NCBI RefSeq assembly: GCF_014195585.1
Contig: NZ_JACICA010000004.1
Span: 113,363 to 177,362, forward strand
Direction of reading: 5' to 3'
Source: Alloprevotella rava
Lineage (GTDB): Bacteria; Bacteroidota; Bacteroidia; Bacteroidales; Bacteroidaceae
DNA: 64,000 nucleotides
Below the pieces are notes generated by a model. The model had not been told where the DNA came from. It did no database searches and saw only the letters and a program-made list of their open reading frames with translations. Shown piece by piece: positions 26,142 through 35,733 of the stretch. The stretch's first letter is position 1; every line of letters starts with the position of its first letter. The position numbers and the translations under genes were made by a program.

Positions 26142-27533
26142 ATGAAATATCACTTGTTTGGCCTTGCAGCCTTTTTGTCGCTGTCGGTTTCAGCCCAGCG
26201 CCCAGAACTTTCACAGCGTAATTTTAGTTCTCCTGCCGTGGAGAAGTGTATTGAAACTGTTTCTGCACGTATCACTCAGCCCAAAGTGCGTGAGATGTTT
26301 GCGCAGTGTTTTCCCAACACCTTGGATACCACGGTTCGTTATGGAAAAACATCAGATGGTGACGACGACACGTTTGTTATCACGGGAGATATTCCTGCTA
26401 TGTGGTTGCGTGATAGTAGTGCTCAAGTGTGGCCTTACCTACGTTTGGTTTCAAAAGATCCAAAGTTGGCTCGTTTGATTCGAGGTGTATTGCGCCGCCA
26501 GTTCCGAAGTTTGCTTATCGATCCTTATGCCAATGCTTTCATGGAATCTCCTGATTCGATGAGCACCAACTGGACGGGCGACATCACCGAAATGAAGAAG
26601 GGCGTCTTTGAACGTAAGTATGAGCTTGATTCTCCCTGCTATCCCATTCGTCTGGCTTATGGCTATTGGAAAGCAACGGGAGATAAAACAGTTTTCGATA
26701 AACTTTGGGTAGACTGCATCCGAGAAGTGCTTACCACTCTGCATGCTCAGCAGCGTATGGATGGCACTTCTCCGTATCTTTTTATGCGTCGTACACACGC
26801 AATGCACGACACGCAATCTAATAGTGGCTACGGGCATCCAGGGAAACCTTGCGGCCTTATAGCTTCTTCTTTTCGCCCTTCCGACGACTGTACAGTATTT
26901 CCTTATAACATTCCCGGAAACTTTTTTGCAGTGAGTTGTCTTCGCAAGGCGGCTACTATTCTTCGTGATGTGAACAAAGAATGGGCTTTGGCAGATAGTT
27001 GCCAAGCGTTGGCCGAACAGGTGCAAGCTGCTCTCAAGCAATATGCGGTGGTGAAAACGGCTGATTTTGGTGAGGTTTATGCTTTTGAAGTAGATGGCTT
27101 TGGCTCTCATCTACTGATGGATGATGCAAATATCCCCTCTTTGCTTTCTCTTCCCTACATTGCTGACGTTTCTGTTGATGATCCCATTTATCAAAATACG
27201 CGTCGCTTCGTATGGAGTAAATCCAATCCTTATTTCTTCTCGGGAAAAGCCGGCGAAGGCATTGGTGGGCCTCATGAAGGAATTGGCTATATCTGGCCAA
27301 TGTCTGACATTATGCTGGCTATGACTTCTACCAACTCTACTGAAATTAAAGCAGCTCTACAGCGCCTCATTACCACAGATGCTGGAACGAATTTTATTCA
27401 TGAAGCTTACCGCCAAGAAGATGCTTCGAAGTTTACACGCACTTGGTTTGCCTGGGCTAATACGCTCTTTGGCGAATTAGTTTTACATCTTATTGATAAC
27501 AATCAACTAGAACTTTTAAATTCGCTCCAATAA
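26142..27533 (+). CDS. GH125 exo-alpha-1,6-mannosidase
   Basis: Exported glycoside hydrolase removing alpha-1,6-linked mannose from glycans. Start at ATG 26142, where a signal peptide begins (MKYHLFGLAAFLSLSVSAQ); about 463 residues. GH125 hallmarks are DIPAMWLRDSSAQVWPYL, NWTGDITEMKKGVFERKYELDS, the block RPSDDCTVFPYNIPGN, and KAGEGIGGPHEG with IGYIWPMS, followed by HEAYRQEDASKFTRTWFAWANTLFGE. Likely periplasmic or surface. No polysaccharide-utilisation SusC/D pair is adjacent, so it works alone or with a distant locus, perhaps on host or yeast mannans. Confidence 0.93.
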   Translation: MKYHLFGLAAFLSLSVSAQRPELSQRNFSSPAVEKCIETVSARITQPKVREMFAQCFPNTLDTTVRYGKTSDGDDDTFVITGDIPAMWLRDSSAQVWPYLRLVSKDPKLARLIRGVLRRQFRSLLIDPYANAFMESPDSMSTNWTGDITEMKKGVFERKYELDSPCYPIRLAYGYWKATGDKTVFDKLWVDCIREVLTTLHAQQRMDGTSPYLFMRRTHAMHDTQSNSGYGHPGKPCGLIASSFRPSDDCTVFPYNIPGNFFAVSCLRKAATILRDVNKEWALADSCQALAEQVQAALKQYAVVKTADFGEVYAFEVDGFGSHLLMDDANIPSLLSLPYIADVSVDDPIYQNTRRFVWSKSNPYFFSGKAGEGIGGPHEGIGYIWPMSDIMLAMTSTNSTEIKAALQRLITTDAGTNFIHEAYRQEDASKFTRTWFAWANTLFGELVLHLIDNNQLELLNSLQ

Positions 27534-27565
27534 ATTTTTGAGCGAACAATCGTTTGACTTATTGG

Positions 27566-27616
27566 CTACCTGCAAGCATTTCACTCTGCTATAAAGTAAA
27601 GAGAGCTTGCAGGTAG
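27566..27616 (+). terminator. Possible terminator of the GH125 gene
   Basis: CTACCTGCAAGC (27566-27577) pairs perfectly with 27605-27616, with a 27-base loop and a weak T-rich tail (TCTTGTATTTA). Confidence 0.55.
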
Positions 27617-27674
27617 TCTTGTATTTATATGGACAAACAGCTTTGTGCTTTCCCTTTTTGAAGCTCTCAAATAC

Positions 27675-27786
27675 CCTTATTGCGTTTGAAAATAGAATAA
27701 GGGAATCGGCTGGCAGAATAAGGATGTGAGCTGACAGTCTTATTGTATTTTCAAACGCAATAAGGATATTTGCGATTCCCTTTATG
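27675..27786. repeat. Phased AATAAGG/CCTTATT array, copy C
   Basis: Heptamers at 27675 (CCTTATT), 27696 (AATAAGG), 27717 (AATAAGG), 27738 (TCTTATT), 27759 (AATAAGG) and 27780 (CTTTATG), every step exactly 21 bp. The outer 27 bp (27675-27701 and 27739-27765) form an inverted repeat with one mismatch, built on the TTTGAAAA-type spacer; the two central spacers carry CGGCTGGC and GAGCTGAC. Confidence 0.9.
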
Positions 27787-27944
27787 CTCTTTGTACTTCT
27801 CTATAGGAAATGTTGTAAAAAAGCTTCTGAAGTTTCATTTCTAACATATTAAAAAGTTGAAATGCTTCATGAAATGAAAAATTTTAGGGAGATTTTTTTT
27901 GTTAGGGCTATGAATAAGGTGTATAGACGCGGATATAAATCACG

Positions 27945-27986
27945 AAAGCTCTCATTTATACTTGAATAAATGAGAGCTTTCTTTTT
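27945..27986 (+). terminator. Strong terminator hairpin with no assigned gene
   Basis: AAAGCTCTCATTTAT (27945-27959) pairs perfectly with 27966-27980 over a 6-base loop and is followed by CTTTTT. The nearest plus-strand gene ends 410 bp upstream. Confidence 0.8.
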
Positions 27987-28046
27987 AGCTAATAGTACTT
28001 TACAGTAAAATTCTTATAAATGTTTTGAGAAATTACCAATCAAGGC

Positions 28047-28862
28047 TTATCGGCACGTTATGTGAAAACACGGTTTGCGGTATTCATATTTGATATAGCA
28101 GGTTCCTAACCTGCGTTGATCGTTTAGAACCTCAGCTAAGATACTTTTCAAGCGCGTTCCCCATTCTGTGGGACGTTGTGTTCCATCTGGATCATTAACT
28201 CGCTCAAATTTGTTGTAGCCAATGTCAAAAGTAGTTCCATATAGATGGCAACTTTGTTCGGATGCATTAGAGTTGAAGCGGCGTAGTTTTTCTACGTCTT
28301 CTTGTGTTCTGGTGACGGAGGTGATAACAATCTTGTGGAATCCTACGCCCTTACTTGCACAAGAATCTATAAAGGAGCGAGCGATTTCATTGAGTAAGGT
28401 CGCTGCGCGGGGAACAAGATAGGGGATAGATTGGTGCAGGCGTTCAACTTTGTAGAACGGATTGTCGCCAATATAAACAAGCTTGTCTGAGTGTTTTATG
28501 GCCTCTGAGCGGTTAGCAATCACACTTGCCAATCCCAGCCGTTGAGCTGTAGCTAGCTGTACATCATTCATGTCTGGAAACGCATCAGCAAAAGTGGGTA
28601 CACTGACTACGCGGTTTTTCACAGGTTGCCCATCATTCGTTACTAGTTTTATACTTGCGCGTGTACGAAGGAATATGGAGTCGACTTTTGCACTTTGCAC
28701 TAAGATAGAATCCGTATTCCATTTTTGGTTGGGCGTAAGAACGGAATCCACAGCATTAAGGCTATGTGAGAGCGTAAGGTTCGGATTTGTGCATTTTATA
28801 ATGAGTAGTATGAAGACGATAGTAAAGAATAAACCTAGAAAGTGAAGTCGAGTGAATCGCAT
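28047..28862 (-). CDS. DUF5715-like exported protein, possible M15-type peptidase
   Basis: 271 residues. One N-terminal membrane or signal segment (about 7-24) is followed by an extracytoplasmic domain. The segment SCHLYGTTFDIGY (about 206-218) has the SxHxxGxxxD spacing of LAS/M15 zinc peptidases, and the extreme C-terminus PCFHITCR could supply the third zinc ligand. This suggests a cell-wall carboxypeptidase-like fold; the catalytic Glu that normally precedes the last histidine is not evident, so activity is uncertain. It is monocistronic and divergent from phoH. Confidence 0.75.
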   Translation of the reverse strand: MRFTRLHFLGLFFTIVFILLIIKCTNPNLTLSHSLNAVDSVLTPNQKWNTDSILVQSAKVDSIFLRTRASIKLVTNDGQPVKNRVVSVPTFADAFPDMNDVQLATAQRLGLASVIANRSEAIKHSDKLVYIGDNPFYKVERLHQSIPYLVPRAATLLNEIARSFIDSCASKGVGFHKIVITSVTRTQEDVEKLRRFNSNASEQSCHLYGTTFDIGYNKFERVNDPDGTQRPTEWGTRLKSILAEVLNDQRRLGTCYIKYEYRKPCFHITCR

Positions 28863-29013
28863 ATATTTTATTTGCTAATAGCTTTTGAATTTGTCGTTAA
28901 CAAAAGTACTAAAAAACGCGAGATTATCCTTTGCTTTCATTATTTTTGCAGGAAAATAACATCTGCTCCTATAAGCCTTCTAGCCGTGGAGCCATTATTT
29001 ATTCACTACCAAT

Positions 29014-30009
29014 TTGATAGAGAAACATTACGTTATTGAAGAAGCAGACCCTGTAGTGTTCTATGGTGCAGGGAATGCTAATTTACGCTTGATAAGGGCA
29101 CTTAATCCCAAGCTTCGCATAATAGGGCGTGACAACATCCTAAAAGTGATGGGGGATGAAGTAGAAATGGTTGCCTTTGAAGAGACTTTTCAAGCGCTTG
29201 TTGAACATTGTGTTAAGTTCAACACACTCACTGAAGAAAATATCATTGATATAACTCGTGGTGAAACTACAAAGAATGAGATTGCAGAGGATGTCATAGT
29301 TTACAGTACAGGCGGACGTCCCATTACGGCTCGTTCTGAAAATCAACGCAAACTTGTTGAAAATTTTGGTAAGAACGATTTGCTCTTCGCCATAGGGCCT
29401 GCTGGCTCAGGAAAGACATATACGGCTATAGCCTTGGCTGTGCGTGCGCTTAAGAATAAGTTGATTCGTAAAATCATCTTGAGCCGTCCTGCTGTGGAGG
29501 CTGGAGAAAAGTTGGGGTTCTTACCTGGAGATATGAAAGAAAAGATAGATCCATATCTCCAACCGCTTTATGATGCACTGCAAGAGATGATTCCCGCAGC
29601 AAAGCTGCAAGAATATATGGATACGAAAATCATTCAAATTGCTCCTCTAGCCTTTATGCGTGGACGAACGCTGAATGATGCCATCGTTATTCTTGATGAA
29701 GCGCAGAACACAACTACTGCTCAAATAAAAATGTTTCTCACCCGTATGGGTAAAGATACAAAGATGATTGTTACAGGCGATTTAACGCAGATAGATTTAC
29801 CGTTGAGTCAGAAAAGCGGTCTGAAAGAAGCGCAGCGCATCTTGAAAGGAATTCCTGGTATCGCCTTTGTAGAGTTGACGAAGAAGGACATTGTGCGTCA
29901 CAAGCTTGTCACGCGTATAGTTGAAGCCTACGAGTCCGACGAAAAAGAACGGAAAATAAAGCGTGAAATAAAGTCTCAATCTGCTTCATCTTTAATCCCA
30001 AAAAGCTAA
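29014..30009 (+). CDS. phoH: PhoH-family ATPase, TTG start
   Basis: Predicted cytoplasmic ATPase/RNA helicase-like protein of 331 residues. An N-terminal KH-like domain (about 1-100) precedes the PhoH domain with Walker [12 protein letters not shown] (about 128-138), [15 protein letters not shown], Walker [13 protein letters not shown] and the sensor [11 protein letters not shown]. The family start MIEK can only be read from TTG 29014; no in-frame ATG or GTG exists near. A TATTTTTG box lies at 28941-28948. First gene of phoH-purC-ubiE-aroE. Confidence 0.93.
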   Translation: MIEKHYVIEEADPVVFYGAGNANLRLIRALNPKLRIIGRDNILKVMGDEVEMVAFEETFQALVEHCVKFNTLTEENIIDITRGETTKNEIAEDVIVYSTGGRPITARSENQRKLVENFGKNDLLFAIGPAGSGKTYTAIALAVRALKNKLIRKIILSRPAVEAGEKLGFLPGDMKEKIDPYLQPLYDALQEMIPAAKLQEYMDTKIIQIAPLAFMRGRTLNDAIVILDEAQNTTTAQIKMFLTRMGKDTKMIVTGDLTQIDLPLSQKSGLKEAQRILKGIPGIAFVELTKKDIVRHKLVTRIVEAYESDEKERKIKREIKSQSASSLIPKS

Positions 30010-30020
30010 CAAGGCAATTT

Positions 30021-30046
30021 TGCTGTTGGCTTTGCTGCCGACAGCA
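30021..30046 (+). promoter_or_regulatory. RNA hairpin in the phoH-purC gap
   Basis: TGCTGTTGGC (30021-30030) pairs with GCCGACAGCA (30037-30046), one G-U pair, 6-base loop. No T-run follows, so it is not a simple terminator; processing or attenuation is possible. Confidence 0.5.
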
Positions 30047-30076
30047 GGAAAGTCAACAAAAAAATCTATAAACAAA

Positions 30077-31018
30077 ATGAGTGCTTTAACAAAAACGGAT
30101 TTTAATTTCCCAGGTCAGAAGGGAGTTTACCACGGAAAGGTTCGTGACGTTTATAACATTAACGACGAGCTGTTGGTAATGATTGCAACGGATCGCATCT
30201 CTGCTTTCGATGTTGTACTTCCCAAAGGTATTCCTTTTAAGGGGCAAGTTCTCAATCAGATTGCGGCAAAGTTTTTAGATGCCACTAAGGATATTTGTCC
30301 AAACTGGAAGTTAGCCACTCCCGATCCTATGGTTACGGCTGGCGTTCTTTGTAAAGGCTTTCCCGTTGAAATGATTGTTCGTGGTTATCTTTGCGGTAGT
30401 GCTTGGCGTACCTATAAGAGTGGCGTTCGCGAGATTTGTGGTGTTCGTCTACCTGATGGTATGAAAGAAAACCAAAAATTCCCTGAGCCCATTATTACTC
30501 CTACTACCAAAGCCGAGATAGGTGAGCACGATGCGGATATTTCTAAGGAAGAGATTCTGGCTCGTGGTCTGGCAATGCCAGAAGAATACGCTATCTTGGA
30601 GAAGTACACTATGGCATTGTTTAAGCGTGGCAGCGAAATTGCTGCAAAGCGCGGTCTGATTCTGGTAGATACGAAATATGAGTTCGGACTTCATGATGGA
30701 GAGATTTATTTGATGGATGAAATCCATACTCCCGACTCTTCTCGCTATTTCTATAATGAAGGCTATGAAGAGCGTTTTGAAGTAGGTCAGCCTCAGAAGC
30801 AACTCTCTAAGGAATTTGTTCGCGAATGGTTGATGGAAAATGGTTTCCAGGGTAAGGAAGGACAACAAGTTCCCGAAATGACGGATGAAATTGTTCGTAG
30901 TATTAGTGAACGCTATATAGAGCTTTACGAACACATTACAGGTGAGAAGTTCGAAGGTGACGAGAGCGAAGGTCTTGCAGAACGCATTGAGCAGAATGTT
31001 GCGACCTACTTGAAGTAA
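30077..31018 (+). CDS. purC: Phosphoribosylaminoimidazole-succinocarboxamide synthase
   Basis: Condenses CAIR with aspartate in purine synthesis. Start at ATG 30077 (MSALTKTDF); an in-frame ATG at 30020 would translate through the inter-gene hairpin. 313 residues, the longer PurC form, with [54 protein letters not shown] and the metal/ATP site [12 protein letters not shown]. It follows phoH, and a terminator-like hairpin follows before ubiE. Confidence 0.96.
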   Translation: MSALTKTDFNFPGQKGVYHGKVRDVYNINDELLVMIATDRISAFDVVLPKGIPFKGQVLNQIAAKFLDATKDICPNWKLATPDPMVTAGVLCKGFPVEMIVRGYLCGSAWRTYKSGVREICGVRLPDGMKENQKFPEPIITPTTKAEIGEHDADISKEEILARGLAMPEEYAILEKYTMALFKRGSEIAAKRGLILVDTKYEFGLHDGEIYLMDEIHTPDSSRYFYNEGYEERFEVGQPQKQLSKEFVREWLMENGFQGKEGQQVPEMTDEIVRSISERYIELYEHITGEKFEGDESEGLAERIEQNVATYLK

Positions 31019-31046
31019 GTCCCTTTCTTCAATCATATTCATAAGG

Positions 31047-31108
31047 TTACGAGGTGCGAGGCAAGAAAAGTGTTCTCATACACCCTTTACTCGCATCTCG
31101 TAATCTTT
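31047..31108 (+). terminator. Terminator between purC and ubiE
   Basis: TTACGAGGTGCGAG (31047-31060) pairs with 31090-31103 (one G-U), followed by TCTTTTC. It may end most phoH-purC transcripts before ubiE-aroE. Confidence 0.65.
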
Positions 31109-31151
31109 TCTAATTTTTATTGTCTCCATTCTAAAACGCATTCTAAAGAAG

Positions 31152-31886
31152 ATGTACAAGCAAGAGAAGATAAAACCCTACGGCGAAGAGGGCCGAAAAG
31201 GTGAGCAAGTTGAGAAAATGTTCGATAATATAGCTCCTACTTATGACCTCCTTAATCACTCCTTATCATTCGGTCTTGATCGCTATTGGCGCAATACAGC
31301 TATTGACACTCTTTTGCCTTATGCTCCCAAGCAGATTCTTGACGTGGCTACGGGAACAGGCGATTTTGCTTTGCTAGCTACTCGCCGGTTGAAGCCAGAG
31401 CAGCTCTTGGGTGTGGATCTTAGTGAAGGAATGTTGGAGGTGGGACGTCGTAAAGTTGCGGAAGCAGGACTGTCTGATGTCATAAAGTTTCAAAAGGAAG
31501 ATTGTCTGCAATTATCTTTTCCCGATAATGCTTTTGATGCAGTTACAGTGGCTTATGGCGTCCGGAACTTTGAGGATCTCGACCGCGGACTTTGTGAGAT
31601 GCGCCGTGTTCTTAGAGAAGGTGGTCGCCTTGTTATCATCGAACTTACCACACCGCGTTCTTTCCCGATGAAGCAAGTATTTGGGTTGTATTCTCATGTA
31701 CTCATGCCGCTGGTTGGGCGGTTCATATCGAAAGATACAAAGGCATATAACTATCTCCCCGCTTCTATGGAGGCATTCCCGCAAGGCGAGGAAATGCAAA
31801 AGATTCTGCAAAAGGCTGGCTTCAAAGACGTTCAGTTTAAGCGTTTTACCTTTGGTTTGAGCACTCTCTATATTGCAACGAAATGA
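31152..31886 (+). CDS. ubiE: Demethylmenaquinone methyltransferase
   Basis: SAM-dependent C-methyltransferase for the last step of menaquinone synthesis (UbiE/MenG). 244 residues with the family blocks [17 protein letters not shown], the SAM-binding [11 protein letters not shown] (about 66-76), [26 protein letters not shown] and the late [12 protein letters not shown]. An anaerobe of this order would use it for menaquinone rather than ubiquinone. It overlaps aroE by ATGA. Confidence 0.95.
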   Translation: MYKQEKIKPYGEEGRKGEQVEKMFDNIAPTYDLLNHSLSFGLDRYWRNTAIDTLLPYAPKQILDVATGTGDFALLATRRLKPEQLLGVDLSEGMLEVGRRKVAEAGLSDVIKFQKEDCLQLSFPDNAFDAVTVAYGVRNFEDLDRGLCEMRRVLREGGRLVIIELTTPRSFPMKQVFGLYSHVLMPLVGRFISKDTKAYNYLPASMEAFPQGEEMQKILQKAGFKDVQFKRFTFGLSTLYIATK

Positions 31887-32626
31887 AGGAGCACTACGGA
31901 TTGATTGGTTATCCTTTGGAGCATTCCTTTTCTGCTCGTTTCTTTTCTGAGAAATTTGAGCAAGAGGGCATTGCAGCTATTTATAAAAACTATGAAATAC
32001 TCAGGGCAGAGCAGTTGTTAGACATTATTCAAGATCCGCAGTTGCGAGGCTTGAATGTCACTATCCCTTACAAGCAATCCGTCCTGCCAATGCTCGACAG
32101 AATATCAGAAGAAGCCAAAGCCATAGGGGCGGTCAATGTCATTCGTGTAAGTCATGATGCCGATGGTGTTCATCTTTATGGCTATAATAGTGATGTCGTG
32201 GGTTTTAGTCGATCAATTACTCCGCTGCTCAATCCCTCCCATAAACAGGCGCTGATTCTTGGAACGGGCGGGGCTTCTAAAGCTGTTGTGTATGGGCTTC
32301 AACAACTCGGCATTGCCTCTACTTTCGTTAGCCGGAGTAAGAAATCTGGGCAACTGACTTATGAAGAACTTTCTCCAGCTATTATGGCCGCGCATACCGT
32401 TATTGTCAACTGCTCTCCCGTTGGAATGTTTCCGCACATAGATGAGGCGCCTGCCATTCCTTACGCATCACTTACTCCTCAACACCTTCTTTACGATTTG
32501 GTTTATAATCCCGAGCAAACACAGTTTATGACTCGCGGATCAGCCCGTGGAGCTATGGTGAAGAATGGCCTTGAGATGCTCCACATTCAAGCCCTTGTGG
32601 CATGGGATTTCTGGCATGAAAGATAG
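31883..32626 (+). CDS. aroE: Shikimate dehydrogenase
   Basis: NADP-dependent reduction of dehydroshikimate in chorismate synthesis. 247 residues with the N-terminal [12 protein letters not shown], the catalytic lysine in [21 protein letters not shown], the nucleotide loop [10 protein letters not shown] and the C-terminal [10 protein letters not shown]. It starts within the ubiE stop (ATGA), coupling the chorismate and menaquinone steps. Confidence 0.95.
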   Translation: MKEHYGLIGYPLEHSFSARFFSEKFEQEGIAAIYKNYEILRAEQLLDIIQDPQLRGLNVTIPYKQSVLPMLDRISEEAKAIGAVNVIRVSHDADGVHLYGYNSDVVGFSRSITPLLNPSHKQALILGTGGASKAVVYGLQQLGIASTFVSRSKKSGQLTYEELSPAIMAAHTVIVNCSPVGMFPHIDEAPAIPYASLTPQHLLYDLVYNPEQTQFMTRGSARGAMVKNGLEMLHIQALVAWDFWHER

Positions 32627-32734
32627 TTTCTCTTTTAGCTGTCCTTTGGAGCTTATGTTTATCTGCTTATTTAGTAAAATATAAATCTATTCTGTCTTTA
32701 TTTTGTCAGATTTCTTGTTCTCTTAAAAAAAACT

Positions 32735-32742
32735 TACTTTTG
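32735..32742 (+). promoter_or_regulatory. -7 box of the beta-barrel protein gene
   Basis: TACTTTTG, 17 bp before the ATG, with CTTG as a weak -33 match 18 bp upstream. Confidence 0.55.
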
Positions 32743-32758
32743 CGCAAAATAAAAGTCT

Positions 32759-35575
32759 ATGAAAACTTTACGGAAAATCTTTATGGTAATGCTGTTGGCC
32801 ATGCTATCTGTGTCTGCCGCAGCAGATGTTGTAGTCGGCCGGGTGATTGATGCCTTGACGAAGCAGCCTTTGGAGGATGCAGTTGTAGCTGTTGAATCAC
32901 ACGTCGATAGAATATCTTTTGTGATTAATGCGCTAACTGATAGTTTAGGGAACTTCTCTTCTGATGCAATGGGTATGGCCACGCTCCGCGCTACAATGGT
33001 GGGGTATAAAACTACTATTCGGCGATTTGTGGCGGGAGATTTGGGAGGAAATGATACCATACATATAGGCGATATTGCCATAGAGCCTTCCGATATTTTA
33101 TTGAAGAGTGCTGTGGTTCAAGGCCATGCAAAGCGTTTTACAATGCGTGGAGATACAGTTGTCTTCAATCCCGCGGCTTTCAATCTAAGTGAAGGAGCTC
33201 GCTTAGAGGAACTCATAAAGAAACTACCGGGAGTTACCATCAAAGATGGGCAACTCTATTGGATGGATAAGCCCATCCGCATTTTGATGAATGGGCAACC
33301 TATGATGGCCAACAATGATTTGCTGACGCAACAGTTGCCTGCAGAAGCTGTTGAGAATATCAAGGCTTATAACAAAGCCTCAAAAATGAAGGAACGCACA
33401 GGTAAGGACGATGGAGCGGAAGATCATGTTCTTGATATTACTATTAAGCCTGGTTTCCTTGATAAGTGGTATGGCACGGCTTCTTTAACAGGGCAAACGC
33501 CCAAACGGGCGCAGGTGAATCTTGATGCCACTTATCTTTCAATCCATGACCCTGTTTTAGCAGTGTTCAACTGGGATAATTTGGCAAATCATGTGTTGGA
33601 AAGAAGTTTCAGATATTCGTCAATAGGTTCTTATTCTCCTTTTGGCCGACAGCTCTTTGGTGCTTTGGGCTATAAACATCAAAAAGGAGAGGACTCGCAG
33701 GCCAGTTATATTTCTCCTTTTCTGAATATCGGCCGGACAGATACTTGGCAGAATACGCATGAAACAGAAGAAACATTCTTTCCTAACCAAGATAGAACTT
33801 TCCAGCTAACAGATCACTATGTGCGTAAGAATGTATTTAACCCTAAGTTTATGCTGGAAGGTGAGTGGCAGCCAGATTCCGCCAACTCTTTGTCTTATTC
33901 GTTTGAAGCAGGATATAGTAAAGAAACTCATATAGATAATACGCTTTATGGCGTTTATAGTGCCGACCCTTATGCAGTTGTCGACAATCCTTTGCATTCC
34001 AATCTTCCAGCACTATTGGCAATAAGAACTGTTAACTCTGATACACGGCAAACTACATGTGAGGATGCGTCAAACGTACAGGGAAAACTCAAATGGACAC
34101 ATTTTTTCGCTGACAAGAGTAAGCTGGAAATCGGTATGAATGCAGGAGGTAAGAGCGGAGTTCTTCGTCAGTCGCTCAATCGCGACATATCCTATGTGTC
34201 ACGTGCTCCTATTAGCGAGGTACAATATGGGCGCGCTCCGTCCCATTCTTCAAACTTAGAGACATTTGTGAGCTATGATCGTTGGTTTGGGCGTAATTGT
34301 AGACTTTCGGCGAAATATGAGTACGACCGTGGTCGCAGTTTTGCTCGTAAGGATCTTTATCGGCTGAGCGATTTGCCCTCTTATGATGGTTTGTCTCCCT
34401 TTCCTCAGGATTCTCTTAATCGGGTTCGTGACGTGAACAATTCTTATCGTCGTCGCGATGTCAGCAATTCGCAGAAAATCAGTCTTGACGCAACGTGGAA
34501 TGTGGCCAAATTCCAATTCTTTCCATCTCTCGAAGTACAGAATCTGCACCGCCAACTTAGCTATTTGCGCGGGAGAGTGGATACTACTGCCACACGTCGT
34601 GATTGGTATGTTAGACCAGAATTTTTCGTACATTGGAAAATTCGAAAAGGAGTCACGTTGAAGGGAGGCTATGAATACTCTGCTACTCCCGCAGACCAAC
34701 TTAGCCAAATAGCTTGGGTAGACAATACAAATCCGCTGTATATCACGGAAGGCAACCCGAACTTGAAAGATAGTTACACTCATCATGTTTCGCTTTCGTT
34801 TTTAGGAAATATTGCCCGTTCTGTACAGAGTTTTCAGTTCACGGCTGATTACCGACGCTTTGTGAATCCTATCGGAACTCTCTTTTCTTACAACTCTACA
34901 ACGGGAGTCTATCGCTCTTGTCCCATCAATGTGCGCGGAGGCTATAACTGGACTTTCAGCGGTAGCTATCAGCGTGCATTGTCTGACTATTTCACAATGG
35001 GCGGAAGAAGCAGTGTTTCTCTGATTCGTAGCTATGGTTACCTAACGGCTACTCCTCTGACACCTACCCCTGCTTTGAATCGTTCTCAGCAAACGCAGTT
35101 TACCATCCATCCCAATTTGGTTTATGAAGGCCAAAAATTGCTCTTAGAGTTGGCCGGAGCTTATACTTTTAGCTATCGTAACAATAGCGAGACATTCAAC
35201 TACAACAATCGCTTAGATTCCTATTTTGCAAACGTTATAGCCCGCTATAAAATACCCAACTGGACATTTCAGACCAATTTCCGAGTTCAAGGTTACCATG
35301 GCTATGTTGTTCCTGCTATGAATCGTCCGCGCTTTATCTGGAATTCCAACGTAGATTGGGGCTTCTTGCATGGAAAGGCACATCTCAAACTCTCTGTCGA
35401 TGATATTCTCAATCAGCAACGTCGATTCTTTACAGATATATCTGCTTATAGTCGTACTGAAACCATCTATGGAACCATGCACCATTTTGCTTCGTTGACA
35501 TTTACGTATCATTTTGATGCGCACAAAACAAAAGAGGGGAGAGAACGTGAGAAGTACAATCGTTCGTTGAGATAG
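32759..35575 (+). CDS. Outer-membrane beta-barrel protein with carboxypeptidase-like N-terminal domain
   Basis: 938 residues. A signal peptide (about 1-22, ending SAAA) is followed by a CarboxypepD_reg-like beta-sandwich (about 24-110, VVVGRVIDALTKQPLEDAVV), a plug-like region (about 120-230, LEELIKKLPGVTIKDG and NIKAYNK), then a large barrel to the C-terminus with FTYHF near the end. The layout is that of TonB-dependent-receptor-like proteins of Bacteroidota (OMP_b-brl_3 type). No TonB box is obvious and no SusD partner is adjacent, so the substrate is unknown. Confidence 0.87.
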   Translation: MKTLRKIFMVMLLAMLSVSAAADVVVGRVIDALTKQPLEDAVVAVESHVDRISFVINALTDSLGNFSSDAMGMATLRATMVGYKTTIRRFVAGDLGGNDTIHIGDIAIEPSDILLKSAVVQGHAKRFTMRGDTVVFNPAAFNLSEGARLEELIKKLPGVTIKDGQLYWMDKPIRILMNGQPMMANNDLLTQQLPAEAVENIKAYNKASKMKERTGKDDGAEDHVLDITIKPGFLDKWYGTASLTGQTPKRAQVNLDATYLSIHDPVLAVFNWDNLANHVLERSFRYSSIGSYSPFGRQLFGALGYKHQKGEDSQASYISPFLNIGRTDTWQNTHETEETFFPNQDRTFQLTDHYVRKNVFNPKFMLEGEWQPDSANSLSYSFEAGYSKETHIDNTLYGVYSADPYAVVDNPLHSNLPALLAIRTVNSDTRQTTCEDASNVQGKLKWTHFFADKSKLEIGMNAGGKSGVLRQSLNRDISYVSRAPISEVQYGRAPSHSSNLETFVSYDRWFGRNCRLSAKYEYDRGRSFARKDLYRLSDLPSYDGLSPFPQDSLNRVRDVNNSYRRRDVSNSQKISLDATWNVAKFQFFPSLEVQNLHRQLSYLRGRVDTTATRRDWYVRPEFFVHWKIRKGVTLKGGYEYSATPADQLSQIAWVDNTNPLYITEGNPNLKDSYTHHVSLSFLGNIARSVQSFQFTADYRRFVNPIGTLFSYNSTTGVYRSCPINVRGGYNWTFSGSYQRALSDYFTMGGRSSVSLIRSYGYLTATPLTPTPALNRSQQTQFTIHPNLVYEGQKLLLELAGAYTFSYRNNSETFNYNNRLDSYFANVIARYKIPNWTFQTNFRVQGYHGYVVPAMNRPRFIWNSNVDWGFLHGKAHLKLSVDDILNQQRRFFTDISAYSRTETIYGTMHHFASLTFTYHFDAHKTKEGREREKYNRSLR

Positions 35576-35733
35576 ATGAAGATATAGTAGACTTTGTTAA
35601 AGAACTTTTTAGTGAGGCGAAAGAAAGTGTGCCTATCAAAGTCGTTTTTCTCAAGGTTTAAATCTGATTTTTCCGATTATTTTTTCACCAGGTGAAAGCG
35701 GAATTTCAATACTTCTATTCTGACTAAAAATAT

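Larger units (their letters stand above)
27534..28046. other. Intergenic region between convergent GH125 and DUF5715 genes
   Basis: Contains a candidate terminator for GH125 (27566-27616), phased array C (27675-27786) and a separate strong terminator hairpin (27945-27980) with no gene upstream of it on the same strand for 400 bp. Confidence 0.7.
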
